NCBI GenBank assembly: GCA_965112735.1
Contig: OZ218964.1
Location: 124,001 to 188,000, forward strand
Direction: 5' to 3'
Length of the DNA stretch: 64,000 nt
Source of the DNA: Phaeosaccion multiseriatum
Lineage: Eukaryota; Ochrophyta, other classes
Shown here: positions 1 through 12,246 of the stretch, piece after piece
Layout: the number at the start of each line of letters is the position of its first letter
How positions within the stretch are numbered: the first letter of the stretch is position 1
The notes under the pieces: generated by a model
What the model was told of the DNA's origin: nothing
The model's input: the letters and a program-made list of their open reading frames with translations, nothing else
Database searches by the model: none
Made by a program: the position numbers and the translations under genes

Positions 1-614
1 CGGCCGCTGAGGTGATGTACGACATCAGCAGGCAGCAGCAGAGGGACAAGGAGGACAGCAGCAACGAGAAGGAGGACAAGGAGGACAAGGATAGCACATC
101 CACACGTTCGACGACCCCAGCAACTGGCAGCAGCAGCAGCAACGGCAGCAGCACTGTCCTACCCCATACTGACGAGCCGACAAAGTCCGAGGAGGCGGCG
201 CCCGTGTTGCAGGAGGTCCAGTCCCAGGCCGGGGCGGAGGAGACCAAGGACAGCGACAACGACAACGACGACGATGACGACTACGAGAAGGTCGACCGCA
301 AGGACGGAGGAGGAGGCAGCAGCAAGGGAGAGACCGAGGTCGAGCAGACCTTCCTGGAGACGACCCTCGATGGGCCCGAGGGGATGCTTCGGGATGGCGC
401 CCGAGTGGTCATGTACACCGAGAGCATGGACCAAGTGCTGGGGTCAGTGCTGCGCATCAAGGAGGACGGGACGTGCGACATCCAGCTCGACCGTAAGCAG
501 TTGGTGGTACAGCAGGAGGGCAACGACACCGACGGCAACGGGGAGTCTTCTTCATCTTCTTCTATCGAGAGGGCACGAGGGGTACACCCCTTCATGCTCA
601 GGGTTCTGGGTTGA
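1..614 (+). CDS. C-terminal part of a Tudor/SH3-like repeat protein (5' end outside window)
   Basis: The frame is open from the left edge and ends with TGA at 612-614, so about 200 C-terminal residues are visible and the start lies outside the window. The first half is low-complexity and acidic (Lys/Glu/Asp, Ser and Gly runs), probably disordered. The last 80 residues look folded: a segment reading DGARVVMYTESMDQVLGSVL, then KEDGTCDIQLD, and a final GVHPFMLRVLG. The order 'DG-R-V...G-V......DGT-DI...V.P..LR' resembles the small Tudor/SH3-like 'DGTYDI' repeats common in algal and oomycete proteins; this is inference from pattern. A copy of the dispersed 17-bp motif (498-515) is read here as QLVVQQ. 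No function can be assigned. Confidence 0.6.
   Translation, partial: AAEVMYDISRQQQRDKEDSSNEKEDKEDKDSTSTRSTTPATGSSSSNGSSTVLPHTDEPTKSEEAAPVLQEVQSQAGAEETKDSDNDNDDDDDYEKVDRKDGGGGSSKGETEVEQTFLETTLDGPEGMLRDGARVVMYTESMDQVLGSVLRIKEDGTCDIQLDRKQLVVQQEGNDTDGNGESSSSSSIERARGVHPFMLRVLG
498..515 (+). repeat. Dispersed motif copy 1
   Basis: CAGTTGGTGGTACAGCAG, in the Tudor-like CDS, read QLVVQQ. Confidence 0.85.
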
Positions 615-1324
615 AGAGGAGAGAGGAATGAGAAGCGGAAGGGTGGGGGGTGGTTGTTGATTAGGCACAAGGGGGAAGGGGGGCGAAACGAGTCGGTGTA
701 GCATAGAAGCGAGAGGAGGGGGGGGGGGCATTTGTATCATGTGGGTAGCAAGTATGATTAGACACATGTAATTCAGCAGCAGTTGTAGCTCAGCACTCAC
801 TGAGACACGCACATGATAAAATAAAAGGAAAATTAGCACAGGAGTAGCAATGTTGTCCTCAACATGCTTGCACAGCACAGGGTGTGTGATTTGGTGTCCA
901 TTTGAATCAGTTCTTGTACTGGGACAGTTATGTGAAAAGGAGGACATCTCAGGGGTGTTCTCTCGAGGTCATCTGTCGGAGGCCTTGGTCGGAGGACTCC
1001 TTCCCCCCCCCCTCCCTCTCCCTCTAACCTTCCCCAGTACGCCTAATGAAGTCGCTGGAGCATGCCTTGTGTGTGCTAACTGCACACACACGAGATCGGT
1101 CCATAGGCCTGTCAGTCGATTGAATTGGTGAGTGGGCCGGAGTGGGCCGCTCAACGAATGAATCGCCTTCAAAGAGACAAGGAGGAAAGGGAAGCTCGCC
1201 CATACAGCCCATTCACATACACACACACTCAATCACAAACTCGCTCATTCACTCATTCGTTCACTCGTTGGTGTATTGAGCCCCTCCTCCCCGCCACACT
1301 GCGCCACAAGATCATCATCATACG
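615..1324. other. Intergenic region between two convergent genes
   Basis: I see no convincing coding exon. The stretch holds the 3' flanks of the Tudor-like gene and of the minus-strand PX gene that stops at 1325. It contains a G-run (about 717-729), a C-rich tract near 1004-1024 and an ACAC/ACTC-rich stretch near 1210-1265. Confidence 0.6.
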
Positions 1325-3184
1325 CTACGGAGCTGCTGCAAGGCACTGTGCGAGGCGGCCAAAGGCCATGTCCAGGACTTCGTCAGTCGCCAGTACGAAG
1401 GGAAGCAGGGACAGGCCCTCCTCGTCCACTCGGGCTGTCGTTGCCTGTCCTCGGCGGGGGGCAGGCAGGCAGGCAGACAGGCAGACAGGCAGACAGGCAG
1501 ACAGGCAGACAGGCAGGCAGACAGATAGGGGGCGGCAGGCGGTAGGTTGGTATGGTGAGAGTGAACCCCTCAAACCCCCCCTCCCTCCCTCCCTCCCTCC
1601 CTCCCACCCACCTTGAGTGCGGGCCATGCCTCCTGCGCGTGCTTCACCATCCCATGCAGAACAACATCCCCAAGGGCCTGTTGTTGTCCGACGGTCGCCT
1701 GTGGGCTCTCCCCGGGGGCCCTTCCCCCGGGGCCCGTCCCCCCCGGAGCGGGGAGGTGCAGCTCCACGTGGCGCAGTAGGTTGTTTGCCAGCTCGGAAAC
1801 CTCTGACAAACGCCGCCGATCCAGGGGAGCGGGCCGAGTGTTCTACAGAGGGGTGGGGGGGATGGCAGTGGATGCGGGCGGGGGGGGGGGTACGTGAGTA
1901 AGAGTTTCAGTTTCAGTAGGGGTTTGAGGCTTCTGAGGTCTCCTCCTCCCTGCCTGTCCATCCCCCCCACACCACACCACACCACACCACACCACACCAC
2001 ACCACACCACACCACAACTCACCCCACACCTCGCCCCACACCTCGCCCCTCTCCTCCCCTCTCCCCCTCTCCTCCTCTCCTTTCCTCCCCTCCCCTTCCC
2101 TCACCTGACAGACTCTGTATGCCTCCTCACTCGTCATGAGGTTAAGCAGGAAGTCCGTGCCCACCAACGCGCTACCCGTCTGCGCGTACTCATTCAGTAC
2201 GGGCCCTCGTCCCGACCCCAGGCCGCGCTCGTGGTAGGCAAGTGCGGTGGCGAAGGGGTCGTCCTGCAGGGTGTCTGCAGAGGACGACGACCGTTGTACC
2301 ACCAACTGCTCGTGCTGCTGCTGCTGGGTCATACCCTCGTTGTGGTCTATGGCCCACTGCCGTCGCCCGTTGGCCGAATGCTGCTCCTGCGGCTGCTGCG
2401 GCTGCTGCGGCTGGGGTTGGTGCTGGTGGTAAAAGTGGGGGGGGGTCTGGGGAGAGGCTGCTGCAGGCTGATGAGGCGCACTGGAGAAGCCGTTTGAAGG
2501 CGGGTGGGGCTGTTTGGGCTGATAGGGGGAAGGCGCGAAGGAGGAAGAGGCCAAGCCACCACCACCGCTAGAGCTGCTGCTCCTGCTACTGCCTGTGCTA
2601 CTCCGCCGATGCTGCTTGCCATTAAGGGCATCTGTTGCGCTGCGGATGGCCTGTTTTCGCTCGGAAACATGCAGAAAGGCGTCCACAAGCGGACTGGCCA
2701 TGAGGTCGGGGAAGTTGGCGACGATATAGCTCATGTACTGCATGAGGCCCAAGCGGCGCCGGGCCACCACCTCCACAGACGTTTTGAAGAAGAACTCCTT
2801 CCTCGGCAGCGGAGGAATGGCGGACCGGAGGGCGGGGAAGGAGTCTCGCAAGTCTTTGTCGAGCTTGTCGAACTCGCTGTACCGTCTCGCTACCATCCAT
2901 GAGGCCATTTGGTCCTCTGTCCTGCCCCACTTGCACTGCATCACGTACTCCGTGTAACTGTCACCGTTGGCCTCCACCCCGTCGCTCGTGCCGTACAGCG
3001 CCCAGCTAAACACTCCTCCAAAGGCCCGGGCGGTCACATAACCCTGATCGGACGACGTTCCCGACCCGTACACTCCCACCCCCATCGTACGGTGTGCCTG
3101 CGCCCCCCCCCGCTTGCCGAACACCTCCCCTATCCAGCTGTGCGCTGACGAGGTGGTGAAGGGTGGGTTGGAGTGGCGTCGCAT
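1325..3184 (-). CDS. PX-domain (sorting-nexin-like) protein, 3 exons
   Basis: Exons, all joined in phase 0: 3184-2105, 1842-1612, 1444-1325, giving about 476 residues. A Phox-homology domain occupies roughly residues 55-150. Visible hallmarks are the basic RRYSEFDKLDKDL segment, the proline-rich PPLPRK loop and the following Arg-rich helix (ARRRLGLMQYMSYIV). PX domains bind phosphoinositides, usually PI3P, and recruit proteins to endosomes; that role is assigned by family. After it comes a Ser/Gln/Pro/His-rich linker (residues 160-310) with a motif copy read as QLVVQR. A less repetitive C-terminal part of about 140 residues is predicted mainly helical. No BAR domain is recognised. The start is the first ATG ahead of the PX domain; a short upstream exon cannot be excluded because 3185-3450 is purine-rich repeat. 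Confidence 0.85.
1461..1527. repeat. (CAGA/CAGG)n microsatellite
   Basis: Tetranucleotide array of CAGG and CAGA units inside the second intron of the PX gene, starting 16 bases from the exon-3 acceptor. Confidence 0.9.
1967..2016. repeat. (ACACC)n pentanucleotide array
   Basis: About ten ACACC units in the first intron of the minus-strand PX gene. On the sense strand this reads GGTGT, so each unit contains a GT next to the true donor at 2104-2103. Confidence 0.9.
2293..2310 (-). repeat. Dispersed motif copy 2
   Basis: Reverse-complement copy in the PX gene; on its coding strand read QLVVQ. Confidence 0.85.
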
Positions 3185-3452
3185 GGTGTTGGCCTCGGGG
3201 CAGCAAACCGCCGCACTGAGGGAGGCAGGCGGCTGCGGATGGGGCAGCGGCAGGAACAGTCATGTGAGAGGAGAGAGAGAGAGACAGAGAGAGCGCGTCA
3301 GAAGGAGGAAACCAGAGGAGTGGAGAGAGAGAGAGAAGGAGCGGCAGAGGAAGGCAAGAGCGAATGAGGGACAGCGGCAGCGGCAGGCAGAGGGGGGGAG
3401 GAGTGGAAGGGCGAGAGAGCGAGCGAGAGAGAGAAAGAGAGAGACCTATGCC

Positions 3453-6277
3453 CTACTCCCTACGGCCGACCTGCTGGCGGGAGGGGCGCCTGAAAGTGAT
3501 GAGGACGGGCCGCTCCACATAGGGAAGGATGCCCATAATGTCCTCGTACAAGAGCAGAGCGCCCTTGTTGATGGACTCCAACATATCCCCCACTCGCACA
3601 CCCAGCTCCTGCGCCGAGCTCTTGTCTTTGATGCGGTACACTACCGCCCTTGCATCGTCACCACGGAAGAGGGTAAAGCCGAGCGTTCCTTGGCCGAAGG
3701 TTACGGAGTACTGCCCCGCGTTCATAAAGGACCCACTGCTGCCCCAGTCGTCCGTAGATACAGCAGTTGGTGATGCAGCACAAGCACTAGAGTCATCGCC
3801 AGTCCTCCTCCTCCTTTGTTGGTCCGTCAGTCCCCAAGTGTCCCCCCCCCGTCTCTGCCTCAGCAGATCCTCGTTGAAGTAGTTTCCTCCATTGCCTCCA
3901 TCCTCATCCTCATCCCCTCCTCTCGACTCAGGAGCGTGGAGTGCGTTGGCCCCGAGGGGATCATCTCTCCATCCTCCTTCTTGCTGCTCTCGTCGCGGGG
4001 CATACTGCTGCTGCTGCTGACTCGGCAGCGTGATAGCCAGGGTGGGAGTCACATGGCTCGAAGCAGGCGTCCTGCCACCAGTAGCAGTCCCAGTCATATG
4101 GGCAGGAGCGGAGTCGAGGCTCGTAATGCCCTTCTCCGTCCCTCCCCCCGTGAGAAGGGAGGTCCGCCGTCGCGCCTCCTCGAGATCGATATTTCCCCTC
4201 GACTTCTTTGACTTTTTGGATCGCGCTGTAGGCGGTCCACTGGCCGTATCTGCCCCTGCCTCTGCCCCTGCTGCTCCGTTCTGCTCCGTTCTCCTAGGAC
4301 TCAGTCGCTCTGCGTTCAGCCCCGCAAAGGGCCTGCTTTGGGAGACCTCTCTCTCAATCGATCCATCTGATGCCATCCTTGTCCCATTCATCAGTTCCCC
4401 TCCTCCTCCTCCTGCTGCTGCTGCTGCTGCTGCTGCAGGCACGGGTTGAGGGACCGCCGCCGTCCCTCGCGATACCATCATCAGGAGAGGGTCATCGTAA
4501 CCCCCTTCGTGCCCCACTGTTGCTCCTCCCCCCCCCCCTAACACGCCATTCACAAGTGCACCCTCGCCCCCCTTTCCACCATCAACATCGACATCGTCCT
4601 CGAAAAGCTTTGGTCGAGAGTCCACCGTGAGTCCGTCGTCATCGTCGTCGTTAGTGCCGCCCCCGAACAACCTTGGGCCCAGTCCTGCACGCCTCAGTAC
4701 AGAGGATGACGTCACGCTGTCGCTGTCACTACTGCCCCCTCTTCCCACCCCCGCCACCCCACTGGAGGATACCGACGAAGAAGGAGGCACTACCACTCCG
4801 AACGGGTCTGGTGCATGGTCGTACCCCACGGGGCGTAGACTGAGGCTCTCTGCTCCGTTGCTGCCATTGCCATTGAGAGGCGAGGCCGAGACGGCGCTGC
4901 TATCGGCGTGGCCATTGGCACTGGGCTTGGTTTGGTTCTCCAAGTTCTCCAGAAATGAGCCCATCTTTGAGATTCGTGTGTTGAGCAGCAGGGGCAGGGC
5001 AACGAAGGAAGGCCAAAGAAGAGGCACGAGAGAGACACAGAAAGGAAGGGAAGAAAAGGCCAAAGGAGGAGGAGGAGGAGGAGGAGGAGGAGGAGGAGGA
5101 GGAGGAGGAGGAGCGAAGGAAGGCAGGTCAGCAAAGAGGTCGACGGATGGGTGGGTGAGCAAGTCAAGCCTCTTGTTACCTCGTGGAGAAACTTGTCCTT
5201 CTTTTTGCGATTGGCCTCTGTCCGCTTCTTCATGGCGGCCAAGCGCTCTGCCTGCCGACTCCTCTCCTCACTTCTTCTGAAGGATGTAGTCGCAGTAGCA
5301 GTAGCAGGGGTCGTGCTTGCCGCCGCCGCCGGAGAAGGAGGGGCAGGAGGAGCTGCTGCTGATGCTACTGCTGCTGCGTCTCTGAGCTCTTGTTCCCTCT
5401 CCAGCTGGCGCTGGGCAAAGCTATTGGAGATAGGACCGCGCGCAGGCGTCAACTCTCTCGGGGAGGCGAACGGGTCGGCTGCTGCTACTGCTGCTGCCGC
5501 TGCTGGTGGGGGGGCGGCTGATGTGGGTGTTACTGCTGCTGCTGTTGGCACTAATGCCTCTCCGGCACCGTCTCCTTCTTCGCCAGCACCACTCTGCCCA
5601 ACGGCACGGCGGCCATAATCACTTGGGCCCTCCTGCCCCCTACCACTGTGCGGATGCGGAAGGGAGGAGGAGTAGAACGGGTCAACGCCTTCACCCAGGG
5701 GTGTGATCAAGCTCCTCCTTCCGTCATCTTGCTCAGAAGATGCCGCGGCTTGCTCTAGAGGGCCATTTTCCTGGTCTCCTTCCCACCCTACTCTGCCAGT
5801 ATGCGGTGCGTCGGCTGAGCTCAGCAAGTGCTCAGGCTCCTCCAACGAGGCCCTTCCGCTGCTGTCGCCCTCCCCCACATCAATTGGACCCGGCTCCTCT
5901 CCCTCCTCTGCTACTGCTACTACTACTACTGGCTGCTCCTCGTGCGTCTCCTCTTCCTCCTCCTCACCCTGGTCCTGGTCCTTCTCTTCGCCCTCCACCA
6001 TTTGCTCTCTCCCCTCCCCCTCTCCAAAGCCAGGGTTTCTGTGGAAGTCATCCTCTCGTCCCTCACCACTCTCCCAAGGCTTCCGCGGGATCTGTTGCCG
6101 GAAGTCGTCCCCTCCTCCCTCATTACCATTCTCCCAAGGCTTCTGCTGGCCCTGCTGCCCCGGTTCGTCCCCTTCTTCCCCTTCCTCTCCTGATGGTGGC
6201 GCTGGCGGGGGAGGACTGAATGGGGCAAAAGGATCGTCCTCGTCATCATCGTCATCGTACATTGGTGCTCCCTGCAT
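3453..6277 (-). CDS. Large disordered protein with C-terminal PDZ domain, 2 exons
   Basis: Exon 1 is 6277-5180 and exon 2 is 4964-3453, joined in phase 0 (CACGAG|GTAAC donor; acceptor AAAG before an ATG codon), giving about 869 residues. Most of the chain is low-complexity and acidic or Ser/Gly/Ala-rich. Several DPF tripeptides (DPFAPF, DPFYSS, DPFASP, DPFGVV) resemble clathrin-adaptor appendage-binding motifs. Before the splice junction there is a Lys/Arg-rich helix (about residues 335-366). The last 85 residues form a PDZ-like fold: GTLGFTLFRG carboxylate-binding loop, ELGVRVGDMLESINKG, and a final strand VLITFRRP. PDZ domains bind C-terminal peptides, so a scaffold role, possibly in endocytosis, is inference. 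The start was chosen as the first ATG giving the Asp-rich N-terminus; a longer frame opens upstream, but it runs into the divergent GH81 promoter region. Confidence 0.75.
3761..3780 (+). repeat. Dispersed motif copy 3
   Basis: CAGCAGTTGGTGATGCAGCA, antisense within the PDZ gene, whose protein reads AASPTAV here. Confidence 0.85.
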
Positions 6278-6504
6278 CCTCTCCGCGAGATACAAAATAT
6301 CAGCGGCAACGACTAAAAAAAAAGCGCATCTTCCACACCTCGAATCCAAAGGGATTTGGCGACGCTGATTATGCTGGCGTAAGGGGGTCGTCCATGCAAA
6401 ATTCTTTGCTCCAGCGGCTTCTTCTGCATAGACGGACGCTCCCAATTGAGGAGGAAGCACTGCGTGGCGAGGCACACCCTAGAGCCTTGGGGCGGCACCG
6501 AGCA

Positions 6505-9500
6505 ATGGAAGGAGGGGCCGCACCAGCGATGGCGAATGATATTCCTCCTGGGGAGGCTACCTCTCTGCTGCCCCGGATAGGCGAGAGGAATAATAACGAC
6601 AACCCATCGCAAGAGTCCTCGGTCGAGAGCCAAGATGGGTCTGCCTCTGAAGGTGAAAATAGATACGGCTGCGGCTCCGTCCTTTACTACAGCCTGCTCG
6701 TGGGGGTCGCCGTCATCACCCTCTTCGCGCTCGGATCCACATTCGTGTCGGGGGACACAGGCGAGCAGCCGCTCGAGGTGGAGTCCAACTACCCTTTCAT
6801 GACGACAATCCACAGTCTCCGCCCCACCAGCTTATGGGGCAAGACCTCGCGCCCTTACCCAACGGGGGCTTGGTTTACCAACCTCTTGATCGACAACGGC
6901 GGAGGCCCCGTAGCGCCCCTACCCTACGCCGTGGAGATCACAGAGAAGGGGGTGGGCGTGTCCTACTCGGCCGCGCGGCGCTTTGTGGCGAGCAAGCGCG
7001 TCATGGACAACTACTTGGGAGACTTACAGGTGGGTCAGAAGGAGGAGAGGCAAGGCACATGGGTAGGCAGGCAAGTGGACAGACAGGCAGGCAGGAAGGC
7101 GGAGGCGATAAGAGGCTTGCTTCTTAGTAGTCGCTCTCATCTCGCCCCCAGATGACAACATGACGTTACGGCCCCCCTACTCCCGCCCATCCACACCCCT
7201 ACCCCTTCCACACACACACACATACGTCATCCTCCAAAACGAACAGATATCTGCACAGGAGAAGTACCTAACCCGCTACCTGACCCGCTACGACAACCTC
7301 AGCTGCTCTATGCAGCTGGACTTTGTGGGAGGAGGAAGCATGCAGACCCACCTGGTGAGGGGCAGCCCCTACATCACCGTACAGTATGACTTGGTCACGC
7401 CCCTCATCACCAGCGATGCGGAGATTCTGCAGATTAATGGCAAGGACATCACCAAGGGGCTGCAGGTACACGGCAGTACCTTCAAGGTAGGTAGGCACTG
7501 AGCTGTACTGAGGTACTGAGCTGTACGGGTACACGTGCATTACGGCCAAGCCATATCAAGTCAAGCCAAGTCAAGTCAAGCGAAGTGTAAAGTGGAGTGG
7601 AGTGGAGTTCGAAAGGAGTAGAGCGAACTGGAATGATGAGATTTTGCTGGATTATGCCAAGTATCTCCCCCCGAGGTCGAAGTCCGCTCCTGCCGTTCTT
7701 GCCACTCTCTCTCTCTCTGCCCACCACCGCTGTACCACCAACTGCTGCCCCCGCCCCTGCTTGTCCGTCCAGGTGTCCCTCTCCAACTGGGAGACATGGA
7801 TGGTGTACCTCTCCGAAAGCGTCACCATGCTGGTGAAAGAGGGCTCGCTCAGTCTGGTGCAGCCCTTCAGCGGCATCCTCCGAGTGGCTTTTCTGCCCCA
7901 CGCCTGGGACGAGGTCTCGGAGGACATCCTCACTTTCGTAAGTGTGAGCATGGGTGTGGGGTATGAGAAAGAACAGTAGTATGGGGAAAGAAGAGGGGAC
8001 CCTTGGCCGCCAGGGAGGACTGCCCCCAGCGACAGAAGCAGCGACGGAAGGGCCTGCGCTGTCTTCAAGGCGGAGAAATGGGTCTGTGACGGAGAGTTGG
8101 GTCAATCCCTCGCAAACTGATGACTCTCGTTTGCGTCCTTTCCATCCCTCCATTCCTTTGCTCCCTCCCTCCCTCCTCCTCCCCCCCCGTCCCCCCCCCC
8201 TCCCCTCGCCCCCCTCAGCACGCCAACGCCTATCCTGTGGGCGGCTCAGTAGAGCATGCCGTCCTAGGAGACGAGAGCATTGTAACGTACACATGGGAGA
8301 AGGTGCGTGCGTCGGACCCATGCTTGCTTGCTTAGGGCAGGGCCAGGCCTATGTATTCCTGTGCTCTTCTGCCGACCTGAGATGGGTGGGTGTGCGTTCC
8401 GCCGCCCCACATGGCTCCTTGTCTACGCTCAGACACTCCAACGTACCAAACCAACACTTTGTTGATGAAAGGAAGGGGAGGAGGGGGGAGTGGAGAGACC
8501 CTGCCGGGGGAAAGCCCCCCCTCCCGCCACACAGCGTTCTTGAACCGCCATCTTCTGGAGCACAGAGGACTTCAGCACTATTCATATCTCAAATCTTTTT
8601 CCCTATCCACCATTCCCCGTGCCTATCCGTCTCCTCTTCTCCACTTCTCTTCTTCCCTCGCTTTGACATACTGCAATACACGCACCCACGCGCGCACTTC
8701 ACGCCCCCCCCACACCCATCCCCTCTCTCCCATACGCACCCACACACACATACGCACACGCGTATACACATACACACCCACACACACACAGGAGGGCTTC
8801 GGCGACCTGCTCATGATGGCACTACCGCACCACCTCGACCTTATGGACTCCAAGCACCTCACAATTAAGATGGACAACAAGTACCAAACTATAAAGGGAA
8901 AGATGACGGGCATCGTGGGCAGCTCTTGGGAACTTCGAGACCAGCTCACCACCATTAGTTGGGGGGCCAGGATTCCCTTGGCGGATTCGAACTACACCGA
9001 TGTACAGATGGCGATGCTCCGCGCCAGTCTTGAAGAGGACATCAAGGACCAGTTGGTGAGTGACTGGGGTGGGGGATTGGTGAGCTATGCCCAGTTGTGC
9101 GATGGTGGAAGGAAGGAAGGACGGAAGGAAGGAAGGACAGTTGATCCCTCAATCAGTCAGTCAGTGTTTCAGTCAGTCTGTCCGTCAGTCAGTCGACCCT
9201 TAGAGGGTGAGGTTGGAGGTGTGTGTGTTCATGTCCCGGCGCTTGTGTCATGTATTCTTATGTGGCTGTTGGTGATCTTCTTCCTCCTCCTCCTCCTCCT
9301 CCTCCTCCTCCTCCTCTTCCTCCTCCTCCTCCTCCTCCTCCTCCTCCTCCTCCTCCTCCTCCTCCTCCTCCTCCTCCTCCTCGTCCTCCTCCTGCTCCTC
9401 CTCCTCCTCCTCCTCCTCCTCCTGCTCCTCCTCCTCCTCCTCCTCCTCCTCCTCCTCCTCCTCCTCCTCCTCCTCCTCCTCCTCCTCCTCCCTCCTCCTC

Positions 9501-10556
9501 CTCCTCCTCCTCCTCCCCCTCCTCCCCTCCCTCACCCTCCTCCCCCTCCCCCCCTCCCCTGGCCCATTGAACACAAACCACAACCGCACAGCCAAGCGCT
9601 CCCGACCCGTACGGTTTCGGAAAGCAGTGCGGGCGAATGGCCCGACTTTCCCTCATCGCCGAGGAAATCGGAATGGACGACATTGCCACTCGAGCACTCG
9701 ACATTGTGCAACACGCACTGGCAAGGTGGCTTGGCAACGACAACAACGATCTACTCGTGTATGACAAGACTTGGGGCGGCATCGTTACTCTCAATGGGCT
9801 TAATGACGTCAACGCTGACTTTGGAAACGCCAACTACAATGGTGCGTTCGTTGGTTAGTGGATTGGTGGGTCGGTGAATTGGTGATTTTGTTGATTGATG
9901 GATTTTGATTGATTGATTGGTCCTCTCCCTCCCTCCTTTCCATCCTTGCCCTCCCCATCCCACCCCCAGACCACCACTTTCACTACGGTTACTTCTTATA
10001 CGCCGCCTCCGTCGTGATCCGCACCCGCCCTGAGTTCTACGACAAGTGGCACAACGAGCTCACGTGGCTTGCCTCAGACATTGTGAGCGACGGAACGCTC
10101 AGCGCCTTCTTCCCCTTCGCCAGGCACAAGGTCCGTTCACCCATATGCCTTGGCCCATCCTCCTGCCTCTGGTCTACCCATATGCCTCTACTCTCCTCTC
10201 TAGTTCGTCTCTCTGTCTGGTTTCTTCTTTCCGTACCTTTCTCCTGTCCCTGCGATAGTTGTTTGTTCTCGTCTGGCCGAGGGACCACCCCCCACCCCCA
10301 CCATTCCGTGTGTCATTCCGTGTGTCATTCCGTGTGTCGTTCCGTGTGTCTTGTGCCGTGTTGTATCGTCCTGTGTCTCTGCCCGAAGGACTGGTACGAT
10401 GGACACAGCTGGGCCAGCGGGCTCTTTTCTCAGTCCAATGGCAAGAGCCAGGAGAGCGTCAGCGAGGCCGTCAACGCCTACTATGGTACGTCTTGGTGCA
10501 GTAGCAGGTGGTTGAGATGTCTGGTCTTGTCTTGTCCTGTTTCCTTGTCTACTTGT

Positions 10557-10615
<59 letters not shown>

Positions 10616-12203
10616 GCTGCTGCTACTACTTATTCTACTCTGCTACTACGTGCCTGCTATTTGTTAGGAAAACGTTTGGTCTGGTGTGGTTTGATCGTCT
10701 CTAGTTGCTTGCTTTCCTGCTTGTTTATGGCGTTGTCTACTGGCCTGCGCTTCCTAACAGGGTGAACACAAAAAAACATGTGTATAGGGACCCACCCACC
10801 CCCGGGGGTCGCTCAACTGTGGGGTCGAGTGAATACACGAATGAAGAGGACTCACCCCCCCTCCTCCTCCCCTTCCCCCTCCTCCCCCCCCGAAGGTGCC
10901 TACCTCTTCGGCAAGTCCATCGGCGACAAGGAGCTTCGTGACTTCGGTCGTACGCTGCTTGCCATGGAGATCCGTGCCGCACACACGTACTGGCAGATGA
11001 AGGAGGGGAGCGCCATTTACGACAACATCTTCGCTGCGTCGCGTATGAACGGCATCGTGGCGAGTTTGGAGGCTGTGCAGCTCACCTGGTTCGGAGGTGG
11101 GTGGGGTAGGTGGAGGGGTGGGGTGGGTGGGACACGGGTAGGTGGGAGGGGGGCGGATGGAAGGTAGGGAGGGCTACCGTCTTCCTTTGTGATAACGGCA
11201 GCGGATGTGACTAGTTGATGTGCTAAGCAGAGTTCCCTCCCCTCCCTCCCCCCTTCTCTCCATCTACTGCCATTGCTGCCATTCCTCCTCAGACAACCTG
11301 GAGTATGTGCACGGAATCAACATGCTCCCCTTCACCCCCATCACGCAGGAGCTCCTCCCCTACGACTTTATGCAACAAGAGTGGGAAGTGCTCAAGTCCG
11401 TCTTCAAACGCCCCGACCCCCCGGGTCCCCAATGGGCCGGTTACGTTCACCTCGCCCACGCCATAGTGAACAAGAAAGCAGCATGGGAAGCCATTTCCAG
11501 GATGGATGTGTTCGACGCCGCAAACAGCAAGTCCAACAGCATATATTGGGTCCTGACTCAGCCCCCCACCCCTTCCTACAACGCCTCGGCCTTTGCGTTC
11601 AACGCGGAGGTGGACCCATCTTGCCAAGCCAACAGCGCTTGCTTTGCGCAGGGCTTGAGTAACGCTTGCTGCCCGGATGCTCACGGCGATTGGCTCGGAT
11701 GTTGCCCAAGTGTCTCCACCGTAAACACCTCCATCGCCTTGTGTACTGCCAACCCCGCTTGCATCGCGCTGGGGCTCAAGGAAGGTTTATGTTGCCCCTC
11801 CCTCACGGGCATGTACCTGGGGTGCTGTCCCGGCAGAGTGGACAAGGCGGCGGTAGAGGCGAGTCTGAACCCCAATGCCCAGTGCGCCAACAACCCTCAG
11901 TGCGCCACTGCCGGCTTGGAAGGCGCGTGCTGCCCTACCAAGAAGGGCTCGTATCTGAGTTGCTGCGGGGTCAACCCTCCACACGCCACGGGCTCATTGT
12001 CCTCTTCATCGTCCATGTACGATGACGAGGGGGATGCGGGGGGGTCGTCGCGTGATGCCAAGGGGGCCAAGACAGCTGCCCCTCCCAAGAAGGGTAAGTC
12101 GAGTGCCTCCGCCGCCTGCTCTGCGCACAAACAATGCGCCGACCTGGAAGGAGACTGCTGCCCCACGGAGGAGGGTGTGAACCTCAAGTGCTGCTCTGCG
12201 TGA
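6505..12203 (+). CDS. Membrane-anchored GH81 endo-1,3-beta-glucanase (laminarinase), 10 exons
   Basis: Exons: 6505-7029, 7247-7486, 7773-7937, 8219-8302, 8792-9055, 9592-9841, 9970-10130, 10389-10485, 10896-11096, 11293-12203; about 965 residues. All junctions keep frame. Residues 50-75 form one hydrophobic segment (YYSLLVGVAVITLFALG), a signal anchor, so the enzyme should face the secretory lumen or cell surface. The GH81 body follows: PTGAWFTNLL, YGFGKQ, NDHHFHYGYF, then the catalytic block DWYDGHSWASG and QSNGKSQESVSEAVNAYYG with the conserved acidic residues, and GINMLPFTP. GH81 enzymes cut beta-1,3-glucans; here chrysolaminarin or callose is the likely substrate (inference). The last 200 residues hold four Cys-rich repeats of form C-x5-C...CCP...G..L.CC. 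Exon 2 could instead begin at 7259. A motif copy lies in intron 2 at 7729-7747. Confidence 0.93.
7729..7747 (-). repeat. Dispersed motif copy 4 (intronic)
   Basis: GCTGTACCACCAACTGCTG in GH81 intron 2, 26 bases before the exon-3 acceptor; the only copy assigned to an intron. Confidence 0.85.
9281..9532. repeat. (TCC)n polypyrimidine tract
   Basis: About 250 bases of almost pure CTC/TCC triplets with rare G interruptions, in GH81 intron 5. It accounts for spurious Leu-, Pro-, Ser-, Glu- or Gly-only open frames on both strands. Such mirror-symmetric homopurine-homopyrimidine DNA can form triplexes. Confidence 0.95.
10558..10614. repeat. (TAC)n microsatellite
   Basis: About 19 TAC units in GH81 intron 8. 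Confidence 0.95.
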
Positions 12204-12246
12204 TGTGCTGCTCAGACAGACAGGGGGGGCTTGTGCTCTCTCTGAT

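Noticed and set aside
9049-9062. CAGTTGGTGAGTG at the GH81 exon 5 donor as another motif copy
   Set aside because: Only ten bases match, and GTGAGT is simply the donor consensus.
9223-9833. Leu-, Pro-, Glu- and Gly-run proteins around 9.3-9.5 kb
   Set aside because: All come from the (TCC)n tract in GH81 intron 5.
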